DNA of 5,535 nt from an uncultured Saprospiraceae bacterium (GCA_937930625.1 CALHBW010000576.1:1-5535); one strand, 5' to 3'; counted from the stretch's first letter, positions 1-4,960 are shown. Program-made: numbers and translations. Notes: generated by a model not told the origin, from the letters alone.

Positions 1-125
1 TTATTAATTTCTTCTTTTTTAATCGTAGAAACCACGTTACCAAGTTCGTCTATTTTGATTTCGAAACCTTCTAATTCTTCGTGTACTTCGGGTTTGTCGT
101 TGTTTGTGTTGTTATCTTTTTTCAT
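1..125 (-). CDS. Small hypothetical protein, N-terminal 41 codons (runs off left edge)
   Basis: The reading frame starts at an ATG whose first base is 125 and stays open to the window edge, ending two bases into codon 42, so the C-terminus is missing. The visible peptide begins MKKDNNTNND and continues through a segment with the residues ELEGFEIKIDELG and then a lysine/glutamate-rich stretch (KKEE). It is acidic and hydrophilic with no signal peptide or membrane segment. From memory, short Bacteroidota proteins with an 'ELEGFxIKI' core exist, but I know no function for them. It lies 151 bp after the CBS gene, with a repeat hairpin in the gap, so it may or may not share that transcript. The clean ATG and coding-like composition support a real gene; a chance open frame of this length is possible. 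Confidence 0.65.
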   Translation of the reverse strand, partial: MKKDNNTNNDKPEVHEELEGFEIKIDELGNVVSTIKKEEIN

Positions 126-138
126 GTGATGAAGTTTA

Positions 139-197
139 CGTAACACAGACATTCTTGTCTGTATTTGGTTCTCACAGACCGGAATGTCTGTGTTACG
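139..197. repeat. REP/BIME-like inverted pair
   Basis: Two 24-nt arms (139-162 and 174-197) are inverted copies matching at 22 of 24 positions, with a perfect 16-bp outer stem (CGTAACACAGACATTC against its complement) and an 11-nt spacer. Each arm is itself a small hairpin: ACAGAC pairs with GTCTGT in the left arm and CACAGAC with GTCTGTG in the right arm. Paired self-complementary units in opposite orientation are the layout of bacterial REP pairs (BIMEs). The element sits between the CBS gene and the small gene downstream, where it could also end or stabilise the CBS transcript. No T-run follows on the minus strand, so it is not a classical terminator. The rest of 126-276 shows nothing else I can support. 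Confidence 0.75.
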
Positions 198-276
198 GTT
201 ACAAATATCAGATAAATTTTGACAGGATGAAAGTTTGGTGTGCTTTTTTTGAAGTTAAGTAGTGAGACAAACCAAA

Positions 277-936
277 TTACACATTCAGATAAGACATGAG
301 CGCATCGTATCTTTCTTTGAGCGTATCAATGTACTCGGCTTCCTGATAATGCGCTTTTACGACATAATTGTAGCGAGCGAAACTGGCGATGATACGTTCG
401 GGGTTTTGGATATTGAGCTTGATGGTGAGGCGTATAATAGGCGAATCGGGCGATGAGGTTACATAAGTGCTCAAGACCTTTGCATTTTCGGACTCTACAA
501 TTTGCGCGACTTGGGTGAGGGAGTAGTCGCGGCGTGGAATTTCGACTTCGAGAATGGTGCCGGGTTCTATCATCGCGCCGGTTTGGGCGAAATATTTGAG
601 CAGCGTATCTAGCGTGACAACGCCGAGATATTCTTCTTCATCTACTACGGGAATGACGGTGAGTTGGAGATTAACCGCCGTTTTGATGACTTCGTAAATG
701 TGTTCTGCCGGATTAACGGTGGGTTTTCGGAGGGAAAGGGTATGCTCACCGAGTATTTTATCGGGCTTATTGAAATCGTAAATATCGTCTTCGGTGATTA
801 AGCCCATAAATTGACCATCATCCACCAATGGCAGATGCCTGACTTGGAAATCTGTCATCCAAGCCAATGCTCGATTGCCGGTATCCGTCATTTTCAACGG
901 CGGCAAAGTCTCTGATATTAGGTCGCGGGCAGTCAA
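277..936 (-). CDS. CBS-pair protein with C-terminal ACT-like domain
   Basis: This is a 219-residue, probably cytosolic regulatory protein. Residues about 1-58 (MTARDLI...LPLVDDGQFMGLITEDDIYD) and 72-117 (IPVVDEEEYLGVVTLDTLL) are two CBS motifs, which as a family bind adenine nucleotides. Residues about 127-199 follow a beta-alpha-beta-beta-alpha-beta order (ILEVEIP, then SLTQVAQIVESENAK, then VLSTYV and RLTIKLN, then RIIASFARYNY, then VVKAHY), which I read as an ACT-like fold. The start is TTG at 934-936: an in-frame TAA directly precedes it, and the family-typical N-terminus MTARDLI begins exactly there. The next ATG is codon 16 and would cut into the first CBS motif. The ligand and target are unknown. 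From memory, this gene and the adjacent hydrolase are neighbours of NAD kinase in many Bacteroidota; NAD kinase is not in this window. Confidence 0.9.
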   Translation of the reverse strand: MTARDLISETLPPLKMTDTGNRALAWMTDFQVRHLPLVDDGQFMGLITEDDIYDFNKPDKILGEHTLSLRKPTVNPAEHIYEVIKTAVNLQLTVIPVVDEEEYLGVVTLDTLLKYFAQTGAMIEPGTILEVEIPRRDYSLTQVAQIVESENAKVLSTYVTSSPDSPIIRLTIKLNIQNPERIIASFARYNYVVKAHYQEAEYIDTLKERYDALMSYLNV

Positions 937-947
937 TTATTAATTTT

Positions 948-977
948 GAATGAGCGAATTTTGAATGAGTGAATGTT
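948..977. repeat. GAAT-phased 7/8-bp repeat array
   Basis: Four units of alternating 8 and 7 bp each begin with GAAT: GAATGAGC (948-955), GAATTTT (956-962), GAATGAGT (963-970) and GAATGTT (971-977). It starts 12 bp upstream of the CBS start codon and so lies in the 5' untranslated region of that gene. Its words loosely resemble the reverse complement of the TTAATCA array that follows it. Confidence 0.7.
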
Positions 978-989
978 TTTCTAATGTGA

Positions 990-1020
990 TTAATCGTTAA
1001 TCATTAACCATTAATCATTA
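990..1020. repeat. TTAATCA heptamer array ending in the hydrolase stop codon
   Basis: Four perfect-length heptamers are contiguous: TTAATCG (990-996), TTAATCA (997-1003), TTAACCA (1004-1010) and TTAATCA (1011-1017). A further TTA at 1018-1020 is the complement of the TAA stop codon of the hydrolase. The array therefore abuts the gene end exactly. Together with the array at 948-977 it fills most of the gap between the hydrolase and CBS genes. Confidence 0.85.
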
Positions 1021-1788
1021 TATGATGTGTTTATTCAAAAATTGCTCCAATACTTCGTTAAATTGTTGGGGGAGTTCCATCATTGGGGCGTGTCCGCTTT
1101 TCTCAAAGCCGTGAAATTCGCTGTTGGCGATGAGTTTGTGGAAGGTTTCGCCTACTTCGTAGGGGGTCACGATGTCGTGTTTGCCCCAAATTAAAAGTGT
1201 TGGTGCAGTAATTTCGTTCAATCTGTCTTTGACATTATGGCGGATGGCAGATTTTGCTGCCGTTATGACACACATTGCCTTGTCGATATTATTGACGATT
1301 TCAAATACTTCATCGACCAATTCTTTTGTCGCTACTTTTGGATCGTAGAAGGTTCTTTCGGTGCGTTCCTTGATGTATTCGTAGCTACCGCGACGTGGAA
1401 AACCCGCCCCAAAAGCTGATTCGTACAAACCGGAACTTCCCGTCAAGGTCAAAGTTTTGACCTTTTCAGGGCAATCCAATGTATATAAAAGCGAGATATG
1501 ACCACCAAGCGAATTGCCGAGCAAATGCACTTTTTCGTAGCCTTTATAGTCAACAAATTCTTTGATGTATTTGAGAAGATTGTCTATGGTAGCTTCTTTT
1601 CGGGGCAAATCAAAAATAGGTAAAACGGGCAGGACGACTTTCACTTTTGAGCCAAAATGTCCGACCAATGGTTCAAAATTGCTAAGTCCGCCAAATAGAC
1701 CATGTAGAAGCAGCAAGACCTCACCTTCGCCGCTTTCTGTATATTTAAATTTACCCTCTTGGATAAAGGGTGTTGTAGTTGTTTGCAT
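1018..1788 (-). CDS. Alpha/beta hydrolase
   Basis: This is a 256-residue serine hydrolase of the alpha/beta fold, predicted cytosolic, with substrate unknown. An oxyanion-hole HG motif is in LLLLHGLFGG (His29-Gly30), the nucleophile elbow is LLGNSLGGH with Ser93, the acid is Asp205 in LIWGKHDIVTP, and the catalytic histidine is His233 in SGHAPMMELP. A lid/cap segment lies at about residues 118-190. All triad members are present, so it should be active. I chose the ATG at 1786-1788. The frame continues 17 codons upstream to a TTG at 1839, but that would overlap the end of the amidotransferase gene, and the family N-terminus (FIQEGKFKYTESGEG) starts shortly after this ATG. It lies 10 bp downstream of the amidotransferase gene, suggesting cotranscription. 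An esterase, a C-C bond hydrolase or a haloperoxidase-like member cannot be told apart here. Confidence 0.92.
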   Translation of the reverse strand: MQTTTTPFIQEGKFKYTESGEGEVLLLLHGLFGGLSNFEPLVGHFGSKVKVVLPVLPIFDLPRKEATIDNLLKYIKEFVDYKGYEKVHLLGNSLGGHISLLYTLDCPEKVKTLTLTGSSGLYESAFGAGFPRRGSYEYIKERTERTFYDPKVATKELVDEVFEIVNNIDKAMCVITAAKSAIRHNVKDRLNEITAPTLLIWGKHDIVTPYEVGETFHKLIANSEFHGFEKSGHAPMMELPQQFNEVLEQFLNKHII

Positions 1789-1793
1789 AAGTG

Positions 1794-1801
1794 CAAATTT
1801 A
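1794..1801 (-). promoter_or_regulatory. Possible -7 element (TAAATTTG) before the hydrolase
   Basis: The minus strand reads TAAATTTG five bases before the hydrolase ATG, an exact match to the Bacteroidota -7 consensus TAnnTTTG. Its TA overlaps the TAA stop of the upstream gene. No -33 TTG is visible at the expected distance, and the implied transcript would be nearly leaderless. In AT-rich DNA a chance match is quite likely. Confidence 0.2.
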
Positions 1802-2401
1802 GCCTTTATTAATTTGTTTTTTTGTGTGTTCTGTGACAATTTTTAACCAATTAGACAATAATTGCAATCCATTTTTGGTCAAAATTGATTCAGGATGAAA
1901 TTGAACGCCAAAAACAGGCAGTTCTCGATGCACGATTGCCATGACTTCGCCTTCATTTGTAGTAGAAATTATCTCTAAATCAGTGTTTTCTATGTTTTCA
2001 ATTATCAAAGAATGATACCGCATGACCTCGTAAGGCGAAGGGATATTTTCAAACAATACATGTCCCGTATGTGTGAGCATAGATGTTTTGCCATGCATCG
2101 GAAGATTTGCTTTGATAAGCGTTCCGCCAAAATACTCACAAATACCTTGATGACCAAGACAAATGCCCATTAATGGAGTTGAACGATGAAAGGTGTGGAT
2201 TAGTTGCATGAGGAGTCCGGCTTCTTTGGGCGTTTTTGGTCCGGGGGATAACACTAAGCCGTCAAAATTCATTTTTTGAATAACATCAAGTGTGTATTCA
2301 TCATTGCGAATGACGGTACATTGTGCGCCGAGTTGGGCGAGGTAATCGTATAAATTGTAGGTAAATGAATCGTAATTGTCGATTAGAAGGATGTGTGGCA
2401 A
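1799..2401 (-). CDS. pabA: Glutamine amidotransferase subunit, PabA/TrpG type (aminodeoxychorismate or anthranilate synthase component II)
   Basis: This 200-residue class I glutamine amidotransferase supplies ammonia from glutamine to a chorismate-binding partner (PabB or TrpE). The visible landmarks are the N-terminal ILLIDNYDSFTYN, the oxyanion motif LSPGP (51-55), the catalytic Cys81 in GICLGHQ, MHGKTS (102-107), MRYHSL (127-132), and His169 and Glu171 in FHPES. The catalytic triad is complete, and the length is close to the usual 185-195. I prefer PabA (4-aminobenzoate/folate route) because no trp genes are nearby and the PMHGK and VMRYHSL words fit PabA better, but a dual-use protein is possible. 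The start is TTG at 2399-2401. No in-frame ATG lies upstream before a TGA at 2432-2434; CTG (2405-2407) and ATT (2402-2404) are weaker alternatives. A hexamer repeat array begins 7 bp upstream. The hydrolase follows after 10 bp. Confidence 0.93.
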   Translation of the reverse strand: MPHILLIDNYDSFTYNLYDYLAQLGAQCTVIRNDEYTLDVIQKMNFDGLVLSPGPKTPKEAGLLMQLIHTFHRSTPLMGICLGHQGICEYFGGTLIKANLPMHGKTSMLTHTGHVLFENIPSPYEVMRYHSLIIENIENTDLEIISTTNEGEVMAIVHRELPVFGVQFHPESILTKNGLQLLSNWLKIVTEHTKKQINKG

Positions 2402-2407
2402 AATCAG

Positions 2408-2533
2408 TGAAAATGAAAATGAAAATGAAAATCAGTGAAAATGAAAATATCAATGGCAATCAATGAAAATGAAAATATCAATGAAAATGGCAATGGCAAT
2501 CAGTGAAAATGAAAATGGTAATGTCGATAACAA
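2408..2533. repeat. TGAAAA hexamer array upstream of pabA
   Basis: The region is built of 6-bp words with occasional 4-bp inserts. TGAAAA occurs ten times (four in a row at 2408-2431, then pairs and singles to 2515), mixed with TATCAA, TGGCAA and TGGTAA and interrupted by TCAG (2432-2435, 2500-2503) and TCAA (2460-2463). The block TGAAAA-TGAAAA-TATCAA recurs at 2436-2453 and 2464-2481, so there is higher-order duplication. The array lies immediately before the pabA start and would form a U/C-rich leader in its mRNA. An opposite-strand counterpart is at 2563-2597. Confidence 0.9.
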
Positions 2534-2562
2534 ATTGCTTTGACGTGTTAGAGCGTACTTAG

Positions 2563-2597
2563 TTTTTCATTTTCATTTTCATTTTTATTTTTATTGA
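2563..2597. repeat. TTTTCA hexamer array overlapping the CvpA stop codon
   Basis: Three TTTTCA units (2564-2581), then two TTTTTA units (2582-2593), are the reverse complement of the TGAAAA words at 2408-2533. The second TTTTTA contains the complement of the CvpA TAA stop codon (2591-2593). The two arrays could pair around a 29-bp unique core at 2534-2562. Confidence 0.85.
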
Positions 2598-3130
2598 TTT
2601 GCCTCTACAGGAATTTGGTCGAATAAGTCGATGGTGCTATTAAACATATCTTGTACGATAGGAAAAAAGGTTTTGGCAACGTCAAAACCGGCTTGTGGAA
2701 TGGGTTCGAGGTGTTGGTAGAGTTGGGAGGTGGTTTTCATTTCAGAGGTGAGTATGGAGGCTTTATCCATGAATGTAAATACACAACTCAACATAAAAAC
2801 ACCCAAAGCCGCTAAGAGTAAACCACCTACTATTTTGTTGATGAAACCCAAATCGGCTGCTGCGAGCGTACTTTCCAGTGCTTGCCCCACAATGCGTATT
2901 GCCAACATTGCTATCAATAACGTTACTACAAATGCAATTATCGGCACTAAGCCAGACCCGGTAGGCAATACTGTGGACAACAAATCTGCCGTGATAGGCG
3001 TCAATTTCAGGGTAGCTATAAAGGCAATAATCGTCCCTACGGTCGTGATGAAGGTCTTGATAATTCCCTTGCTAAATCCGGCATAAAAACCGAAAGCCGC
3101 TGCTCCAATGATGAATATATCGACAAACAT
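2591..3130 (-). CDS. CvpA-family inner-membrane protein
   Basis: This is a 179-residue integral membrane protein of the CvpA/colicin V production family. Four hydrophobic segments are visible at about residues 3-21, 24-43, 61-82 and 97-121, followed by a polar C-terminal tail of about 55 residues. The N-terminal MFVDIFII...GFYAGFSKGIIK matches the family pattern of a first helix, a Gly-rich turn and a lysine before the second helix. Family members are linked to envelope stress resistance and colicin V export in enterobacteria; the role here is not known. I chose the ATG at 3128-3130. An in-frame ATG 11 codons upstream (3161-3163) lies inside the TAGTGCA heptamer repeat, and its extra residues look like translated repeat. 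The stop codon lies inside a hexamer array, and the upstream leader is entirely heptamer repeat. Confidence 0.88.
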   Translation of the reverse strand: MFVDIFIIGAAAFGFYAGFSKGIIKTFITTVGTIIAFIATLKLTPITADLLSTVLPTGSGLVPIIAFVVTLLIAMLAIRIVGQALESTLAAADLGFINKIVGGLLLAALGVFMLSCVFTFMDKASILTSEMKTTSQLYQHLEPIPQAGFDVAKTFFPIVQDMFNSTIDLFDQIPVEANQ

Positions 3131-3134
3131 AGTG

Positions 3135-3239
3135 TAGTTGTTAGTGCATAGTTGATAGTGCATAGTGCATAGTTTTTGCGAGAGATAGCTTCACGTTAAA
3201 ACCATGAACTATGCACCATGAACTATCAACTACCAACTA
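3135..3239. repeat. Inverted TAGTGCA heptamer arrays filling the yqeY-CvpA gap
   Basis: The left arm 3135-3180 has six heptamers (TAGTTGT, TAGTGCA, TAGTTGA and so on, ending TAGTTTT) plus a TGCG tail. The right arm 3194-3239, read on the other strand, has six in-register heptamers (TAGTTGG, TAGTTGA, TAGTTCA and so on, ending TGGTTTT) plus AACG. The arms match at 37 of 46 positions around a 13-nt loop. The first three bases of the right arm on the minus strand are the TAG stop codon of yqeY, and the left arm begins 4 bp from the CvpA start codon. The gap is therefore one long imperfect hairpin, which could end yqeY transcripts or modulate CvpA expression. Confidence 0.92.
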
Positions 3240-3683
3240 AGACAATAATTTTCTAACGATACCCGAAATGACTTTGCCATCGGCTTGTCCGGCGAGTTGT
3301 TTGGTTGCCATACCCATGACTTTGCCCATGTCTTTCATGGAGCTTGCACCGGTTTGGTCGATGACTGCTTTTACGGCTTTTTCTACATCTTCTGCGCTCA
3401 TCGCTTCGGGTAAATATTTCTCAATCACGGCAATCTCGGCACGCTCTGGTGCAGCGAGGTCTTCGCGACCTTGTTTTACGTAAATATCAAGTGATTCTTT
3501 GCGTGATTTGACGAGTTTTTGGAGAATCTTGACACCTCTTTCTTCGGTCATTTCCTCGCCACTCCCATCGGTATTTGCCAATAGAATGGCAGATTTGATA
3601 GCACGCAAAGTACGCATGGCATCTTGGTCTTTAGCTTTCATGGCAGTTTTGAGGTCTGCATTAATTTTGTCTGTAAAACTCAT
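3237..3683 (-). CDS. yqeY: GatB/YqeY-domain protein
   Basis: This is a 148-residue soluble protein of the standalone YqeY family, related to the tRNA-binding tail of the GatB subunit of glutamyl-tRNA amidotransferase. The length is typical. Family landmarks are the N-terminal helix with LRAIKSAI, the central VLQKLVKSRKESLDIYVKQGREDL-like region (here residues about 53-76), the EKYLPEAMS turn and the TGASSMKDMGKVMG segment followed by QADGKVIS near the C-terminus. The molecular function is not settled; a tRNA-related role is inferred from homology only. The start is ATG (3681-3683), directly followed upstream by a GATTTTT-type repeat array that forms its leader. Its TAG stop is the first three bases of the next repeat arm. 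It lies 169 bp after the TM2 gene and 106 bp before CvpA. Confidence 0.93.
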   Translation of the reverse strand: MSFTDKINADLKTAMKAKDQDAMRTLRAIKSAILLANTDGSGEEMTEERGVKILQKLVKSRKESLDIYVKQGREDLAAPERAEIAVIEKYLPEAMSAEDVEKAVKAVIDQTGASSMKDMGKVMGMATKQLAGQADGKVISGIVRKLLS

Positions 3684-3688
3684 TGATT

Positions 3689-3724
3689 GATTTAATGATT
3701 TTCGATTTATGATTTTTGATTGAG
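3689..3724. repeat. GATTTTT heptamer array in the yqeY leader
   Basis: Five consecutive words each begin with GATT: GATTTAAT (3689-3696), GATTTTC (3697-3703), GATTTAT (3704-3710), GATTTTT (3711-3717) and GATTGAG (3718-3724). A partial GATT copy at 3685-3688 brings it within two bases of the yqeY ATG. On the mRNA it is an A-rich, largely unpaired leader. Confidence 0.85.
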
Positions 3725-3760
3725 ATTTCGCTGCGCGAAATTTCTATAAGTATAACTTAT
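3725..3760. repeat. Two small adjacent palindromes
   Basis: ATTTCGC (3725-3731) pairs with GCGAAAT (3735-3741) around a TGC loop, and can be extended past one mismatch by two more pairs. Next to it ATAAGT (3746-3751) pairs with ACTTAT (3755-3760) around ATA. Neither is followed by a clear T-run on the minus strand. They sit between the two heptamer arrays of the TM2-yqeY gap. Confidence 0.6.
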
Positions 3761-3798
3761 TATAGTGCCGGATCGTTCATTTTGTGTAAAAAATACAT

Positions 3799-3815
3799 TT
3801 TTTGCGAAGCAAAAA
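3799..3815 (-). terminator. Weak terminator-like hairpin after the TM2 gene
   Basis: TTTTTGC (3799-3805) and GCAAAAA (3809-3815) form a 7-bp stem with a GAA triloop on the plus strand (TTC on the minus strand). On the minus strand, downstream of the TM2 stop, the stem is followed by AATGTATTTTTT, so a T-run exists but starts about six bases away. The stem has only two GC pairs, making efficient termination doubtful. The plus-strand core GCGAAGC is a known unusually stable DNA mini-hairpin. Confidence 0.35.
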
Positions 3816-3821
3816 TAAAAA

Positions 3822-3850
3822 ACGAATATACGAGTCACGAATAACGAATT
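3822..3850. repeat. ACGAATA heptamer array abutting the TM2 stop codon
   Basis: Four units are contiguous: ACGAATAT (3822-3829), ACGAGTC (3830-3836), ACGAATA (3837-3843) and ACGAATT (3844-3850). The next bases, AACTA, contain the complement of the TM2 gene's TAG stop (3853-3855). It forms the start of the TM2 3' untranslated region. Confidence 0.82.
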
Positions 3851-3852
3851 AA

Positions 3853-4602
3853 CTAATCCCGAAGCAACTTCGCTTTTTCCTTGACAAATTCTTCTTCGCT
3901 GATGAAGCCTCTGTCGCGCAATTCGCCGAGTCGTTTGAGTTTGACGAGCAGGAGGTCGTCCATTTCGCGTTCGGTTTCGGGAGCAGCTACGTTTTTTGCC
4001 ATGAGGCGGAAGCCGTTGGCTTTGAAACTGTCGTACTCCGTCTGTATGCGAAGAAAGGCGAGGGCATCCATTGTTTTGATTTTTTCGGGTTCGTTGAATC
4101 CAAGTTGAACGGCTTTGTCGAGGTGGAAAAAACCTTCGTCTGCCTGCTCGGTCATGGAATAGGCACAGGCAAGGTAGAAATGCGTTTTGATGCTTTTCGG
4201 TCTGACACCCAAGGATTTTTTGAAATCCGTAATCGCACCTTTAAAATCAAAATCTTTATATTTTTCGACACCACTTTTCAGATAAGGGTCGGGCTTGCGG
4301 TTTTGAGCAGAACGGCTTGTGGCGCGTTGCTGTTGTTGCTGACCTCTTTGGCGGCGTTCTTGACCGACATTGCGACGGTATTCGCGTTTATCGACAAATC
4401 TGCGATTGTATTTCATGTCAAATACATCCTTGTCCATCACAAAAAAGAGGATGGCGTCAATAAACGCAATTAACCACACGATAGGTGTCCAGCAAAATAT
4501 CAAATATGCAATGCCTAAGCCTCCTTGCCCAAGATAAAAACGGTGGATGCCTAATGCACCAAATATCAAAGCTAAAAGACCCGCTATATTTTTGTCTTTC
4601 AT
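3853..4602 (-). CDS. TM2 domain protein with TPR-like repeats and C-terminal SHOCT domain
   Basis: This is a 249-residue predicted inner-membrane protein. Residues about 3-56 are a TM2 domain: two hydrophobic helices (about 5-24 and 29-56) with the hallmark GIHRFYLGQ turn (18-26). A basic, glutamine-rich linker follows (about 71-105, with RRQRGQQQQQR). Residues about 107-172 look like two TPR-type helical hairpins (YLKSGVEKYKDFDFKGAI and THFYLACAYSMTEQADEGF). The last 33 residues (217-249, LKRLGELRDRGFISEEEFVKEKAKLL) match the SHOCT motif, often found at the ends of bacterial membrane or oligomerising proteins. I start at the ATG at 4600-4602, because MKDKNIAGLLALIFG is the typical TM2 N-terminus; an 11-codon upstream extension overlaps the promoter. 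Function is unknown; a scaffolding role is a guess. Confidence 0.9.
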   Translation of the reverse strand: MKDKNIAGLLALIFGALGIHRFYLGQGGLGIAYLIFCWTPIVWLIAFIDAILFFVMDKDVFDMKYNRRFVDKREYRRNVGQERRQRGQQQQQRATSRSAQNRKPDPYLKSGVEKYKDFDFKGAITDFKKSLGVRPKSIKTHFYLACAYSMTEQADEGFFHLDKAVQLGFNEPEKIKTMDALAFLRIQTEYDSFKANGFRLMAKNVAAPETEREMDDLLLVKLKRLGELRDRGFISEEEFVKEKAKLLRD

Positions 4603-4632
4603 AAATATGCTATGTGTCAGAGATGTAGTTTG

Positions 4633-4640
4633 CAAAGTTA
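4633..4640 (-). promoter_or_regulatory. Bacteroidota-type promoter -7 element for the TM2 gene
   Basis: The minus strand reads TAACTTTG, an exact match to the Bacteroidota TAnnTTTG -7 consensus, followed by CAAAC. The expected start of transcription, a few bases downstream, gives a leader of roughly 20-27 nt before the chosen ATG at 4602. I see no good -33 TTG at 17-23 bp; the nearest is a TTTA at 4657-4660. This placement supports the ATG at 4602 over the upstream frame extension. Confidence 0.55.
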
Positions 4641-4738
4641 GTGATTTTAGAACGTTTAAATATTTATTTTAGTTGTGAGTTCTACAAAATAACCCTGCAA
4701 ATGCGGTTTTTAAAGTTTTTTCGACTAAAATGGAAATT

Positions 4739-4788
4739 CCAAGCACCAAAATATCAAATCCCAAATCCCAAGCACCAAATTCCAATAT
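4739..4788. repeat. CCAAATC heptamer array
   Basis: Seven consecutive words are CCAAGCA (4739-4745), CCAAAATA (4746-4753, one base longer), TCAAATC (4754-4760), CCAAATC (4761-4767), CCAAGCA (4768-4774), CCAAATT (4775-4781) and CCAATAT (4782-4788). It lies about 100 bp upstream of the TM2 promoter and 6 bp before the large palindrome that follows. There is no inverse partner array nearby, unlike the other junctions. Confidence 0.87.
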
Positions 4789-4794
4789 GATGCT

Positions 4795-4960
4795 TACATA
4801 CAATATGTTCGCCAAATGAATAATTGCAAATTTGTAGAGGATAATTTATTGTTTTTAATTTTTATAAATTATTAAAAATAAATAAAATACAAATTATTAT
4901 TTTAAACTAATTATCAATTCTACATTCTCAATTATTCATTTGGCGAAGACATTGTACATA
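4795..4960. repeat. MITE-like imperfect palindrome with 32-bp inverted arms
   Basis: The arms 4795-4826 and 4929-4960 are inverted copies matching at 28 of 32 positions. They include a perfect 19-bp stretch, TTCGCCAAATGAATAATTG, at 4808-4826 against 4929-4947. The 102-bp interior is extremely AT-rich and itself partly self-complementary (GTAGA and ATAATT occur at matching depths on both sides), so the whole 166 bp could fold into one stem. There is no coding capacity. I see no clear target-site duplication. It may be a non-autonomous mobile element, a bidirectional terminator or a structural element. Confidence 0.8.

Noticed and set aside
1786..1839. 17-codon N-terminal extension of the hydrolase to a TTG
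   Set aside because: It would overlap the pabA end by 41 bp and adds lysine-rich residues absent from the usual family N-terminus; the ATG at 1788 fits better.
2408..2533. CRISPR array
   Set aside because: Units are 6 bp with no unique spacers of regular length; it is a short tandem array.
2730..3086. 118-codon plus-strand frame opposite CvpA, and similar frames opposite the other genes
   Set aside because: They are antisense to well-supported coding genes and show no family resemblance of their own.
3131..3163. 11-codon N-terminal extension of CvpA
   Set aside because: The added residues are a translation of the TAGTGCA heptamer array; the family N-terminus begins at the ATG at 3130.
4693..4716. 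Plus-strand intrinsic terminator (CCTGC-AAAT-GCGG then T-run)
   Set aside because: The stem is four pairs with a bulge, and no plus-strand gene ends there.
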